DNA of 64,000 bases from Pollutimonas thiosulfatoxidans (lineage in GTDB: Bacteria > Pseudomonadota > Gammaproteobacteria > Burkholderiales > Burkholderiaceae_B), in contig NZ_CP022987.1 of NCBI RefSeq assembly GCF_004022565.1, positions 1,364,001 to 1,428,000 on the forward strand, given 5' to 3'. A model generated the notes under the pieces. The model saw only the letters and a program-made list of their open reading frames with translations, made no database searches and was not told the DNA's origin. Positions 6,911 through 16,374 of the stretch are shown in pieces; position 1 is the first letter of the stretch; every line of letters begins with the position of its first letter. The translations under genes and the position numbers were made by a program.

Positions 6911-9900
6911 GGGTGGGCGGCAACTGGAAGTCGCCCGCCGTGTTCAGCCTTACGGTGTATTGCACGGTGGTCTCTCCTTTGGGCAGATACTCGAAGTAAG
7001 CACGATAGCTGTCCGCATTGCGTTCGATAAAAGTAGGATCGACAGCCTGGTCATCCATGGCACCGCTTTCGGTGGCAATGACCGAGTCGCGGGCCAATCC
7101 GCTACCCAGTATGGCGGCACCCGCCGGCAACGGATCGGTGATGACGGCCCAGGTCGTGGCGGCTCGCGAGTTTACCGTCAGCGTTACTCGGTAGACGTCG
7201 CCTTGCGCCCAGGCGCCGGGCACCGCCTGGCTGACCGGCGTGATCTCGCGCTGCAAGGCGTAGCCGGCATTAACGGCCTGGGTGATGGGCACTGCGGCCA
7301 CTGCCCGCAATTGCGCCCATGCCGTGCCCTGCCCCTTTTGCTGCAAGGTCAATTGGTCGACTTCAGTCGTCGCCCATGCCAGTGCAATATCGGCTTGCTT
7401 CACGCCGTCGACTTCAACGGCCTGTGCCCAATCCCGGGTCTGGGCCTGTGTTGCAGATGCCAAGGCAAGTTCGACGCCACCCGAGACCGGCGTGGTTTCG
7501 CCTAGCCGAGCAAACTTTTCGACCGCCAGGCTGCCCAGCAGATTTCCTGTCGTTGTGCGCCAGGCTCCCTGCCGCTGCGTCGACAACAGGCCTTGCACCA
7601 GGCGGGGCAACTGAGGCTGCCAGGCCGGGTCGTCCGCCGCAAGCAGTATCAGCCTGGCCATATTGGTCTCTGATCCCAGCATCAACCACCACGCTTCCTC
7701 GCCCTCATCGGCAAACACGGTAAGCGTGCCACGATCCAGCATGCGTGCGGTCAGTATCTGCCGCGCCTGCGACAGATGAGCGTTGCGATCCGATATGGCC
7801 GGCATGCGTTGCAACACGCCCAGCCATGAGATCACTGCGGAAGTCGGCCAGCGATCCGGCGCAATGGCGATGCTGTCCAGCATGCGCGGCTGGGCATGCC
7901 CGCTGCGCGACAAAGCATCCAGCACCAGTAGCTTGCGCATATCGAGATCCGGCCGTGGCGACCATCGATTCCGTTGCAGCCTTCCTTCGGCAAAAGCGAC
8001 CAGCCCGGCGACCATGGCATCGCGCTGCTCGGCCGGCAAGGCAAAGGGCTGGTCCTGCGACAGCGCAATATCGCTGACCGTTAGCAGATACGCTGTCAGC
8101 ACTTCATTGCCGATACCGCCCGGAAAATAACTGACCAGGCCATCTTCATCGACATAGCCGGGCAACCTGCGCATCAAGTCGGCCCATAGCTCGCTATTGC
8201 GCAAGCCCATCGCCCGCGACGCCAGTTGCTCTACGCAGGTATACGGGTAGTCCTGGAACCAATCTCGCACGCCCGCCAAGCCGCCGGCCAGCGACGAACG
8301 CAACTGCACATCCAGGCCGCCACGCGGCACGCCGTTGCCATCCAGCAAGGAACCGGGTGGCGGCGAAACAGGCAAGCTGACAGGCGGCTGGCCGGCATCC
8401 AGCTGCAGCAAAGTCGCTGCCTGGGTTTGCAGCGGTACAGCAGGTTTCAAGACTTGCGTGAAGCTTAGTTGGTCTGTCGCAGGCTTGGTGGCGGCATCTG
8501 CTTGATTCGATTGTTCGCGCGCGGACAAGGTCCAGCGTAGTGGCACTTGATCGTCCGGCGTGTTGGCTTCCGGGGCGGTAAGGTCCCAGCTAGCTACGGC
8601 CGCCGAGCCTGGCTCCAGTTGCAGTGCCTGGAAAGGCAGCGTGGCCTCGGGCACGCCCTTGCCTTCATAACGCGCCTCCAGCTGCACCTGCATGGCGCGC
8701 TGTGTGGTGTTGCGTGCCGTCAGGCTGGCAACATAGCGGTCACCCTCGCGCACTACCGTGGGCAGCCCGGGAATAATCTGCAGGTCTTGCGTGCTGACTA
8801 TGGTCGTGCTGGCGGTACCGAAACGTTGGGTGCCATGGTCGGCCACCGCCACCAGCCGGAACTGCGTCAGCGCATCGTTAAGCGGAACGGTAACGCTGGC
8901 CTCGCCGTTCTCGTTTAGTTGAACATTGGGCTGCCACAGCAACAAGGTGTCGAGCAGTTCGCGCGTCGGGCTGGTACCGCCCCCGCCCCCTGCCGGCAAG
9001 GCTTTGCGGCCATAGTGTCGACGGCCCACGACTTCCATTTGCGCCGTCGCCGTCTCGACCCCATAGCTACGCAGTTGGCGCAAGGCCGAGAGCAAGTCCC
9101 AACTTTCATTCGGCGCTAGCTCCAACAGCGCCTGGTCGACCGCCGCGAAAGCAACCGTCCCGTGCGCCGCGGGGCTGCCATCCGGCAAGCTGACCTTGAT
9201 CTTTACCGTGGCCTGCTCCCGGATCTGGTAGCGCTCGCGATCGGCCAGCACCGACACCTTCAACTCGTCGTGCTGATCCGAAACGCGAAGTTCGGTCAGC
9301 CCGAAACGGAAGGCGGGCTTGGCCAGATCGATGAAGGCCGAAGGCGCCGTATAACCCTGCCTGGAATCAGCGTAGGCCTTGTACCAACTGCTCGGCTCGC
9401 GCCAACCCCAATCCAGGAAGGAATGCCAGGGCACATCGTGCAGGCGCCCGCGCAAAACCAACAAGGACACATAGACATTGGGCCCCCATTGCGGCTCTAT
9501 CTCTACGTTGACAGTCGGGTCAGTGCCCGACAATTCGAGTACGCGTGTTGCCAACACGCCTTCGCGCTCGATGGCCAGCAAGGCCGTGGCATGGCGAAAC
9601 GGCATGCGTACCTGCAAGCTGGCCGTCTCGCCCGGCTGATACGTCTTGCGCTCGGCGATGATATCGATGCGGTCGTCGTTCTCGCCGCCAAACCACAGTT
9701 CGCCGGCGCCCGTCACCCATACTGTCGTTGCCGAAACCGACATCCTTCCTTGCTCGTCCCGCGCTTGCGCGATCAGCTCAACAGAGCCTGACGCGTCCAG
9801 CGTCAGCTCGCAATCCAAAGCGCCGTTTGCTGCCGTCTTGCCCTCGCACAAGGTGCCCAAGTCGCGAGTCTCGGTATGGTGGTCATAGGCGTAAAAGCCC

Positions 9901-12812
9901 CCAACCATACGCTTGCGCGTAGAGTAGGTAATGCGCTGAACCGCGCGCACTGCTGTGTCGACATCCGCTTTTGGTTCGCCGTCAGGCGCAATAGCCAACG
10001 CGCTTACCTGCAGCGGCTTGCCCGCCGCTATCCAGCCTTGCGCCCGGATTCCCGTCTGTATGGCTGCCGGCCATACCGGCACCGTCTGCGCCAGGGTCTG
10101 GATCTGTCCATTCGGATCCGCAAAGCTGGCTTCAAACAGCAGGGCCTTGGGCCGGTCGATGGAAGGCATGGGTATTGATGGCACGCGAGCGTTGCCATGG
10201 CTATCAAGCTGCACCGGCTTCTTGTCCAGGAACAGAATACGCGAAGAGCCACCAGACGCGTTGACAACTTCCGCCTGATCATCGACTGGCGATGGGGGGT
10301 TGAAGGAGTAATCATCGTATTGTTCGTAGCGCAGTTGACGGTCCTGCAGCACGCCAGACAACTGTACCGGCAACGCTCGGGCCGGCCCGCCAGACAGATA
10401 AGAAATCTGCAAGTCGGCGGTAATGCTGGGCGGTGCCACCAGACTGGTGTCCCCGGCCTGGCCAGTGATCTGCAGCTGGCCGCCCAACAAAGGCAGCCTG
10501 AACGCCTCCACGCGGAACACGTCCTGGCCATACCAGCTTTGATTCTCGTCGGTCAGGCGTACCGAATAGCTGCCCAGCCTGGCCTCCTGCGGGATGGCAA
10601 ACGTACTGTCTGCGGACAAGCCACCGGATGGCGTAGCTTCCCAACTGACCGGCAAGGTATAACGCTGGCCCGAGCCTTCGTGCTCGATCAACAAGGTGTC
10701 GGGCCGGGCCGATGCTCCTGGAATACCGAGTCCATCGCGGGTCTGGGTGCGCACAAAATGCTTCATGGATACGGTTTCACCGGCCCGCAGCAGACTGCGA
10801 TCGAACACCGTATGCGTCACCACCGTGGGCTGCTCGCTGGTGTCGGTAGGCACATTGAAGCGCCAGGATTCTATTCCGCGATTCCACGTGGACAAGGCAA
10901 AGGAAAAATCCGCCTGGCCGTAGGCCTGCGGATGATCGGCGCCTATACGCGCCGAAACGTAGACCCCTGAAAGATCGGTATCCTGGCAGTAATCCTCTGC
11001 TTGCAAAGCCTGCTGGTGATGCCACAGGCCATGCGCATCCGTCTTGCCTTGCGCCAGCAAATTGCCCGAACAATCCAGAACCGTAATGTCGGCATCCGGA
11101 ACCACCTTGCCATCATCCAGCGTAGTGACCCACGCCAGCATGTCATCCCTGCCTGTCTTGATATGCACGGCCAGGTTGGTCAGCAACACTCCAGTGCGCA
11201 CATACATCGGCTTTTTCGTTGCCAGCAAGGCCTCGCCCAAACGGGCGGATTCCACCTCCAGCACATGAAAGCCCGGCTCTTGCAGCGGAATGCCCAACAC
11301 CTCGAACGGCCGCGGGTCTTCCGCCTGCACGCCTGGCAAAGTCAGTTGTCGAACACCCTGCTCTCTATCCAACACCTGCATGCCGCGCGTATCTTGCATC
11401 GGCATATCTTCAGAACGCGGCTGGCGATCCGCCATGATGTCTTTCAGTTGATTGGCCGTCCAGCTACGCTCATCCAAGCGCTGCAGGCGTGCATACCAAC
11501 GCAACACCTGCACATCCTCGCGCACGACATGATCACCTACCTGGCCCGCCGACAGCGTCAGCTCTTTAGTACGCAAGGCCGCCTCGACCCGGCGTACCGT
11601 GATCGGCACGCTGGCGCTTGCGCTGTCCACCCCGGCGCTTGCTCTGGCCGGCGCATCGGCAAACCGCTCGATCACACCAAAGGGCGAGGCCGCAAACTTC
11701 ACCAGCGGCGGGTAGGCCGCCGTCGTAAAGCGCAAGGGAAACTGCCCCGCGTTGACCAGCGGCCTGTCCGCTTCGTCCGTCAGATCCGCCGGGATGGAGA
11801 GCACCAGCTCGGCATCCGCGGGAAACGGCCCATCGAAACGCACCCGCTCCAAGGGTCCCAGATACGTATCGTCTTGCGCTATGGAGGGCTTAAGCTCCTT
11901 GCCCGCGATCGTCAGCCGGATGGCCTGGGCAGCATCGCGCGCTATCGGCGCTGAAAACTCCAGCGCCAGAGGCGACACCGGCGTGCACGGCATCGCCGCA
12001 TTCTCGCGCAGACAAGTAAAGCTGGCCTTGAACGGTTTGCGCACCACATAGTCATAGACCTGTGCCGTGGTATTGGCGACCGCCGGCCGCCCCTCTGCCG
12101 CAACTGTCGCTACCCCGGGCCCCACCCGCAACTGCACTGCGGCTTCTGCTGGCAAGCGGCGCTGACACTGCAGCAACTGCGTGGCCGCCGTATCCCTAGC
12201 CTGGCTATCGCTATAGAACACCGATTCCAGAATCTGTGTACGCACATCACCGGTGATCGTCCGGACAGGCACTACTTCGCCCAGGCCTTCGACCACACAC
12301 TCTGTGCTGGCGAGCAGGCTGTCGGTATCGACTGCGCCATTGAAGCTCAATACGAAAACCTGGTCCTCGGCGATGGTCTTGCCATAAGGAGCATGATGGG
12401 TGGCGATAGGGCCACCGGTATGAAAGCTGAACTGCTGCTTGCCCGACACGGCTGCGTTCGTCAAGGTACGAAAGTCGGGTTTGATTTGAGCGGTACATTG
12501 CACGCCGGCACCGGGCGGCTGGGTGAAGACGAAGGTCCAGCGGCGCGCATCCAGCCATCGGCCCTCGCCGCTTACGGCAGGATCGCTGCAGCTTACGTCG
12601 ACGGGCGCAGCGGCCTGATCATCGCCGAAAGCGATAACGTCCGTATCAAACGACAGCTTGATGCTTTCGACCTTGGCGACTTCGCCCTGGGGAGAAAACT
12701 GCGTAACGCTCGCGCCCCAAACAGGGGATAGGACGAAGACAGATGCCAGAACCGCAATACGTACGCCGTGCAATTTACGCCCCTTCCCTCTGATTTTCGG
12801 CAACCATACCAC
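6831..12812 (-). CDS. Bacterial alpha-2-macroglobulin (YfhM-like), extra-long
   Basis: Periplasmic protease-trapping protein thought to guard the envelope, working beside PBP1C. At 1993 residues it exceeds E. coli YfhM (~1650). The thioester motif CVEQ is present with Cys1526 in YPYTCVEQLASR, so covalent trapping is possible; the MG-type beta domains precede it and an alpha-helical toroid follows (LTAYLLTVSDIAL region). The N-terminus (HGVRIAVLASVFVLSPVWGAS) is a cleavable Sec signal without a lipobox cysteine, so unlike YfhM it is predicted to be soluble. The GTG at 12812 is the longest start; a TTG at 12773, nearer the signal peptide, is equally plausible. It begins ~95 bases from the oppositely oriented tRNA gene. 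Confidence 0.92.
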   Translation of the reverse strand: MVWLPKIRGKGRKLHGVRIAVLASVFVLSPVWGASVTQFSPQGEVAKVESIKLSFDTDVIAFGDDQAAAPVDVSCSDPAVSGEGRWLDARRWTFVFTQPPGAGVQCTAQIKPDFRTLTNAAVSGKQQFSFHTGGPIATHHAPYGKTIAEDQVFVLSFNGAVDTDSLLASTECVVEGLGEVVPVRTITGDVRTQILESVFYSDSQARDTAATQLLQCQRRLPAEAAVQLRVGPGVATVAAEGRPAVANTTAQVYDYVVRKPFKASFTCLRENAAMPCTPVSPLALEFSAPIARDAAQAIRLTIAGKELKPSIAQDDTYLGPLERVRFDGPFPADAELVLSIPADLTDEADRPLVNAGQFPLRFTTAAYPPLVKFAASPFGVIERFADAPARASAGVDSASASVPITVRRVEAALRTKELTLSAGQVGDHVVREDVQVLRWYARLQRLDERSWTANQLKDIMADRQPRSEDMPMQDTRGMQVLDREQGVRQLTLPGVQAEDPRPFEVLGIPLQEPGFHVLEVESARLGEALLATKKPMYVRTGVLLTNLAVHIKTGRDDMLAWVTTLDDGKVVPDADITVLDCSGNLLAQGKTDAHGLWHHQQALQAEDYCQDTDLSGVYVSARIGADHPQAYGQADFSFALSTWNRGIESWRFNVPTDTSEQPTVVTHTVFDRSLLRAGETVSMKHFVRTQTRDGLGIPGASARPDTLLIEHEGSGQRYTLPVSWEATPSGGLSADSTFAIPQEARLGSYSVRLTDENQSWYGQDVFRVEAFRLPLLGGQLQITGQAGDTSLVAPPSITADLQISYLSGGPARALPVQLSGVLQDRQLRYEQYDDYSFNPPSPVDDQAEVVNASGGSSRILFLDKKPVQLDSHGNARVPSIPMPSIDRPKALLFEASFADPNGQIQTLAQTVPVWPAAIQTGIRAQGWIAAGKPLQVSALAIAPDGEPKADVDTAVRAVQRITYSTRKRMVGGFYAYDHHTETRDLGTLCEGKTAANGALDCELTLDASGSVELIAQARDEQGRMSVSATTVWVTGAGELWFGGENDDRIDIIAERKTYQPGETASLQVRMPFRHATALLAIEREGVLATRVLELSGTDPTVNVEIEPQWGPNVYVSLLVLRGRLHDVPWHSFLDWGWREPSSWYKAYADSRQGYTAPSAFIDLAKPAFRFGLTELRVSDQHDELKVSVLADRERYQIREQATVKIKVSLPDGSPAAHGTVAFAAVDQALLELAPNESWDLLSALRQLRSYGVETATAQMEVVGRRHYGRKALPAGGGGGTSPTRELLDTLLLWQPNVQLNENGEASVTVPLNDALTQFRLVAVADHGTQRFGTASTTIVSTQDLQIIPGLPTVVREGDRYVASLTARNTTQRAMQVQLEARYEGKGVPEATLPFQALQLEPGSAAVASWDLTAPEANTPDDQVPLRWTLSAREQSNQADAATKPATDQLSFTQVLKPAVPLQTQAATLLQLDAGQPPVSLPVSPPPGSLLDGNGVPRGGLDVQLRSSLAGGLAGVRDWFQDYPYTCVEQLASRAMGLRNSELWADLMRRLPGYVDEDGLVSYFPGGIGNEVLTAYLLTVSDIALSQDQPFALPAEQRDAMVAGLVAFAEGRLQRNRWSPRPDLDMRKLLVLDALSRSGHAQPRMLDSIAIAPDRWPTSAVISWLGVLQRMPAISDRNAHLSQARQILTARMLDRGTLTVFADEGEEAWWLMLGSETNMARLILLAADDPAWQPQLPRLVQGLLSTQRQGAWRTTTGNLLGSLAVEKFARLGETTPVSGGVELALASATQAQTRDWAQAVEVDGVKQADIALAWATTEVDQLTLQQKGQGTAWAQLRAVAAVPITQAVNAGYALQREITPVSQAVPGAWAQGDVYRVTLTVNSRAATTWAVITDPLPAGAAILGSGLARDSVIATESGAMDDQAVDPTFIERNADSYRAYFEYLPKGETTVQYTVRLNTAGDFQLPPTHAEALYQPDVYADLPQAERFVVGPQP

Positions 12813-12907
12813 TGTTTGGGCTGCCTTCGGCGGCGGTAGGCAAGCAGCTTTCGTTTATGTAATAATTGCGGGCTATCGTCAGTCGGATCAACATCCGGTT
12901 GCGGTAC

Positions 12908-12986
<79 letters not shown>

Positions 12987-12995
12987 GTGTTTACG

Positions 12996-13023
12996 AGGCC
13001 TCCGAGAGATCGGGGGCCTTTTT
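12996..13023 (+). terminator. Terminator of the tRNA transcript
   Basis: A 10-bp stem (12996-13005 with 13010-13019, one T-G wobble) is closed by a GAGA tetraloop and followed by T residues to 13023. Confidence 0.9.
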
Positions 13024-13197
13024 GTTGCTTCGGAAAAACGAGCCCGCTCCGCAAAAGGCAACCTGACCGCCCGGCCTTCGGGCTGCTTCTCCTTTTGAAG
13101 GGCTGTATTGGCCCCGAACCATACGCCGACGAGCAGTGTCAGGCCTAACGCCGACGCGGGCGCGTTAATATGAAGCCGGATCATTTCGGAGACTGAA

Positions 13198-13878
13198 ATG
13201 TGTGGTCGCATTAGGCAAGCCGGTGATGGCGAACAGTACATGGAGACGATGAACTGGGACCCGAGGGCGCTGTTCGATGACGAAAAACGGCTTAGGCATA
13301 ACGTGCCGCCCGGAACGCGGCCATTAAGTTTTCATCGACTGGGCGACGGCGCCCAGCATGCCGACAATCTCTTCTGGGGATACAAGCCGCCTTGGTACAA
13401 ACGCGGTCCTGCCAGGAATGCGCGCCTCGACACGGTCTTGAAAGGCTCGCCATTCTGGAAGCCGTTGCTTGCGCGCCGTATCATCGTTCCGGCGGACGGA
13501 TGGTATGAGTGGACCGGCGAAAAGGGAGACAAACAGCCCTGGTACATCAGTCCAAAAGACGGCCAGCCAATTCTGTTGCCGGGCCTGACTGCGTGGCTGC
13601 CCGGTCGAGAAGTTCTGGCCGAGACAGGCTTCGCCATCGTGACCGATGATTCGGCTGGCGGAGTGGTCGACATACATGACCGGCGCCCCGTTACATTGAC
13701 GCCTGATGATGCACTGGAGTGGGTTGATCCTGAAACGCCCATAGTTGAAGCGCTTGAGCTGCTATCTACGGCCAGGCCCGAGTCAGCGTTTCAATGGTGG
13801 CAGGTTACGCGGGCTGTGGGAAATAGCCGGTATCAGGTACCGGATGCGATTGAACCACTATGGCTTGGGCTTAAATGA
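13198..13878 (+). CDS. SRAP domain protein (YedK/HMCES family abasic-site shield)
   Basis: Forms a stable DNA-protein crosslink with abasic sites in single-stranded DNA, protecting them from strand breakage. The 226-residue product starts MCGR, so Cys2 becomes the catalytic N-terminal residue after Met removal. Other active-site blocks are visible: NVPPGTRPL, the WGYKPPW segment, ARNARLDTVLKGSPFWKPLLARRIIVPADGWYEW (with Asn and Glu) and DIHDRRPVTL (His). GGAG at 13187 gives a good ribosome site. It stands alone at the left edge of the accessory region, next to the tRNA; members are common on mobile elements and phages. Confidence 0.92.
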   Translation: MCGRIRQAGDGEQYMETMNWDPRALFDDEKRLRHNVPPGTRPLSFHRLGDGAQHADNLFWGYKPPWYKRGPARNARLDTVLKGSPFWKPLLARRIIVPADGWYEWTGEKGDKQPWYISPKDGQPILLPGLTAWLPGREVLAETGFAIVTDDSAGGVVDIHDRRPVTLTPDDALEWVDPETPIVEALELLSTARPESAFQWWQVTRAVGNSRYQVPDAIEPLWLGLK

Positions 13879-14148
13879 CCGCCTTACCTTACCGCTTGGC
13901 TTTGAGCTCGCCTGCCCACATGTGTTATAAAATGTGACACGCTTGAACCAGCGGCTAGGAGTCAGATAACAGTCTCTACCTTTAGACGATAAGCTAGAGC
14001 GTATCGTCCCATCGCCGTCCGACCCTTAGATCTTAGATCATGTCGATGGAGTTCCGGGGCTCCAGGCTTAATATCCCGACTTATCGCTGGGGTTGTGTGC
14101 GTCGGGGTCGGCGCGTATGTTGCTAACGATTGAAACTTTACCGGGCTA

Positions 14149-14346
14149 GTGAGCAATTCCACGGAGTGGATTGCCGCGACCTGCCTTCTAGTCGGGTATC
14201 TGGTATTGGGTGAGAGAATCGGTTTCATCGTTCTAGGCATTCTGATCGACCGGCTGTTCTTCTTGAGCCCAAACCATATGACCAACCCGCCGCGAAAAGC
14301 CGACCTAGAGAATTTCGGGGAGCTATTTCCCAGTAGCCCTGTTTAG
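14149..14346 (+). CDS. Possible small membrane protein (weak)
   Basis: A 65-residue frame with a GTG start and one hydrophobic stretch (about residues 8-40, WIAATCLLVGYLVLG and GFIVLGILIDRLFFL), ending in a polar tail. There is no ribosome site. Base composition is similar to the surrounding non-coding DNA, so it may be chance. Confidence 0.2.
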   Translation: MSNSTEWIAATCLLVGYLVLGERIGFIVLGILIDRLFFLSPNHMTNPPRKADLENFGELFPSSPV

Positions 14347-14410
14347 GACGTACGGGCGTTGCCTGAAGCCAGCCGAGCGTTCATCGAGCAATGGAACGGA
14401 CTCGACATAT

Positions 14411-14437
14411 TTATTTAACCGGGACTAATTTAAATAA
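14411..14437. promoter_or_regulatory. AT-rich inverted repeat upstream of the AAA+ gene
   Basis: TTATTTAA (14411-14418) and TTAAATAA (14430-14437) form a perfect 8-bp inverted repeat with an 11-nt spacer, ~85 bases before the start codon. It could be an operator or part of the promoter. Confidence 0.35.
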
Positions 14438-14523
14438 CAGCAGTTGCACAGCGGTTACCTTGCTGTCAAGAGGTAAGGCGCAAAAAAAATCGCTCCAATC
14501 TAATAATAATTATGGAGGTAGGA

Positions 14524-15717
14524 ATGGATAATGATGCACGGCTACTCGCACTCTCAAGAGCATTCAGCCCGAGCGCGCCCATTGATCAGCGTTCGCTTTT
14601 CTCTGGAAGAATTTCTCAACTGATGGACGTAATGAATGCTGTTGCCCAAAAGGGGCAGCACGCCATCCTGTTCGGCGAGCGGGGCGTGGGGAAAACATCG
14701 CTGGCGCGCGTTATTTCTACAATCAGCCAAGGCAGCGAAACTACCGTAGCGTCGGTCAATTGCGACCCCACCACCACGTTTGATTCGCTATGGAGAAAAA
14801 TTGCTCGAGAAATCCCAATCGCTACGAGTAAAGGCGGAATTGGATTTACAGCAGGAACGAGTCATCAAGTCAGCAGTCTAGCAAATCACTTGCCAGAAAC
14901 GGTGACTCCTGATGATATTCGTCATCTATTCTCGCGTCTGCGCAAGATACTAATCGTGATCGACGAGTTTGACAGAATCACAGATGGTGAAACATCGACT
15001 CTTATGGCTGATACTGTCAAGACTCTATCGGATCACGCAGTTGACACTACCCTGCTGTTGGTCGGTGTTGCAGACTCCGTTGAAGTGCTGATAAGCGAAC
15101 ATCAATCCGTTGAAAGGGCATTAATCCAAATTAGAATGCCAAGAATGTCACGCGTAGAACTAAATGACATCGTCGAGGGCGGATTAAAAAAAGCAAACAT
15201 GACAATTTCCGTCGAAGCACGCCAGAAGATCGCCGCGCTTTCTCAGGGGCTCCCTCATTACACCCATTTACTGGCTCAAAATGCAGCCCAACGCGCTGCT
15301 ATTACCGGCAGGTCAGAAGTAAACGCTGCAGACGTCCGTGCGGCTATTGACAACGCATTAGCTAAAGCACAGCAAAGCACTATCGGCATTTATCACAAGG
15401 CAACCAATAGCCCCAGAGAAAACCTATATCCGCAAGTGCTATTGGCGTGCGCAATGGCTGAGCAGGACAACCTGGGCTACTTTGCTGCCGTAGATATTCG
15501 TGCCCCGCTAAGCAAGATCATGGGGAAAGCTTATGACATACCAGCCTTTTCACAACACCTTAACGCATTTTGCGATCCTGGCAGGGGGCCGGTTTTGCAA
15601 CGAACCGGAAGCGCCCGCCGGTATCGCTTTCGTTTCATTAACCCCCTGCTCCAGCCGTACGTTTTGATGAATGGAATAAAGAGACAGCTCATTAAAGAGA
15701 CTGACATCCCTGTTTGA
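14524..15717 (+). CDS. Orc1/Cdc6-like AAA+ ATPase
   Basis: 397 residues; no specific function recognised. Walker A is GERGVGKTSL (residues 51-60) and Walker B is ILIVIDEFDR (142-151), followed by sensor-type segments (TTLLLVGVADSVEVL, IRMPRMSRVEL) and a lid region (LSQGLPHYTHLLAQNAAQRAA). The last ~120 residues look like a winged-helix (LGYFAAVDIRAPLSKIMG ... QRTGSARRYRFRFINPLLQPYVL), as in Orc1/Cdc6-type ATPases. The ATG at 14524 is preferred to 14512 because GGAGGT lies just before it. GC is clearly lower than in neighbouring core genes, suggesting acquisition. Related ATPases occur in mobile elements and defence loci, but nothing here fixes a role. Confidence 0.8.
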   Translation: MDNDARLLALSRAFSPSAPIDQRSLFSGRISQLMDVMNAVAQKGQHAILFGERGVGKTSLARVISTISQGSETTVASVNCDPTTTFDSLWRKIAREIPIATSKGGIGFTAGTSHQVSSLANHLPETVTPDDIRHLFSRLRKILIVIDEFDRITDGETSTLMADTVKTLSDHAVDTTLLLVGVADSVEVLISEHQSVERALIQIRMPRMSRVELNDIVEGGLKKANMTISVEARQKIAALSQGLPHYTHLLAQNAAQRAAITGRSEVNAADVRAAIDNALAKAQQSTIGIYHKATNSPRENLYPQVLLACAMAEQDNLGYFAAVDIRAPLSKIMGKAYDIPAFSQHLNAFCDPGRGPVLQRTGSARRYRFRFINPLLQPYVLMNGIKRQLIKETDIPV

Positions 15718-16033
15718 GTCCGCCTCAGATTTAACGTAGAGCGCTAATCGCATTAGTACACCTCTGCAGTTTGTTCACTTGATCGGCCCGCCTATAACAT
15801 CAGTAGCCGAGCGCTTATATTTCCTGTTGCACGCTGCGAAACTTCCGATCCAGTCGGGACCAGTGGTATTAGATCAGGGCCGTATTCGCGGGGTGACGAC
15901 CGTGCGTCCTGCGCGACCCATAACGGTCGTGACACATACAAGCCAGCTTACGTAGCGCAGCATTGCCAGTAAGAACTGCACGCCGATGTTTGGTGTTCGC
16001 ATTACCGGAGTCGACCTCTTAGAGCTGGACTCA
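15718..16033. other. Decayed DNA between AAA+ gene and IS remnant
   Basis: No intact gene. Short minus-strand peptides such as LTGNAALRKLACMCHDRYG can be read but are interrupted, consistent with eroded mobile-element DNA. Confidence 0.4.
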
Positions 16034-16190
16034 CTTCGCCGGGGTGTGGGCCGAACAGCCAATCTTGGGCACAATGGACTGCACGCTGCCTACTTATGAG
16101 GGGTGCTCACGGCAATGTTCCTGCACCAGTCGCACGGCGCGCTCACGGACTTCAGGAAAAACCTGTTCTTCGTACGCATGGCTTCATGCT
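16034..16190 (-). mobile_element. Remnant of an IS3-family OrfA
   Basis: Reading the minus strand from ~16163 gives FPEVRERAVRLVQEHCREHPS, a stop, then VQSIVPKIGCSAHTPAK and another stop at ~16034. These are consecutive pieces of the N-terminal region of IS3-type OrfA transposases (consensus of the type PEVRERAVRLV...HPS.WAAI.SIAPKIGC..TL). The start is out of frame with the body and the middle carries stops, so it is dead. Only ~130 bases survive and no terminal repeats were found. Confidence 0.7.
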
Positions 16191-16227
16191 CTCAAGAAAT
16201 GAAGCCTCCTCAAACCTCGATTGATTC

Positions 16228-16370
16228 ATCGAGATCGGTACGGCGCTGAACCGCCCGTACACAGCGTCGAATCAATTTGTTGACAGTCGGACCAAAACGA
16301 CAACCAAGGGCCTCGCAACAGGCCGCCTTGGCAAGCACCCGCGTCGGGAATTTACTGAAGCGCTTAACCT
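16228..16370 (-). pseudogene. Unidentified C-terminal peptide remnant
   Basis: A minus-strand frame encodes about 43 residues (VKRFSKFPTRVLAKAACCEALG ... DLDESIEV) ending in TGA just before a GGAGG sequence and the IS3 remnant. It has no start of its own and I do not recognise it. It may belong to the same mobile element. Confidence 0.25.
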
Positions 16371-16374
16371 AGGA

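Larger units (their letters stand above)
13879..14523. other. Long AT-richer intergenic stretch
   Basis: About 645 bases with lower GC than the core genome and no well-supported gene. It contains one weak small frame (14149-14346) and an inverted repeat (14411-14437) upstream of the AAA+ gene. I see no recognisable insertion sequence ends. Confidence 0.5.

Noticed and set aside
13962..14285. Minus-strand 107-codon frame upstream of the AAA+ gene
   Set aside because: Low-complexity threonine/proline-type translation with no start context; no recognisable domain.
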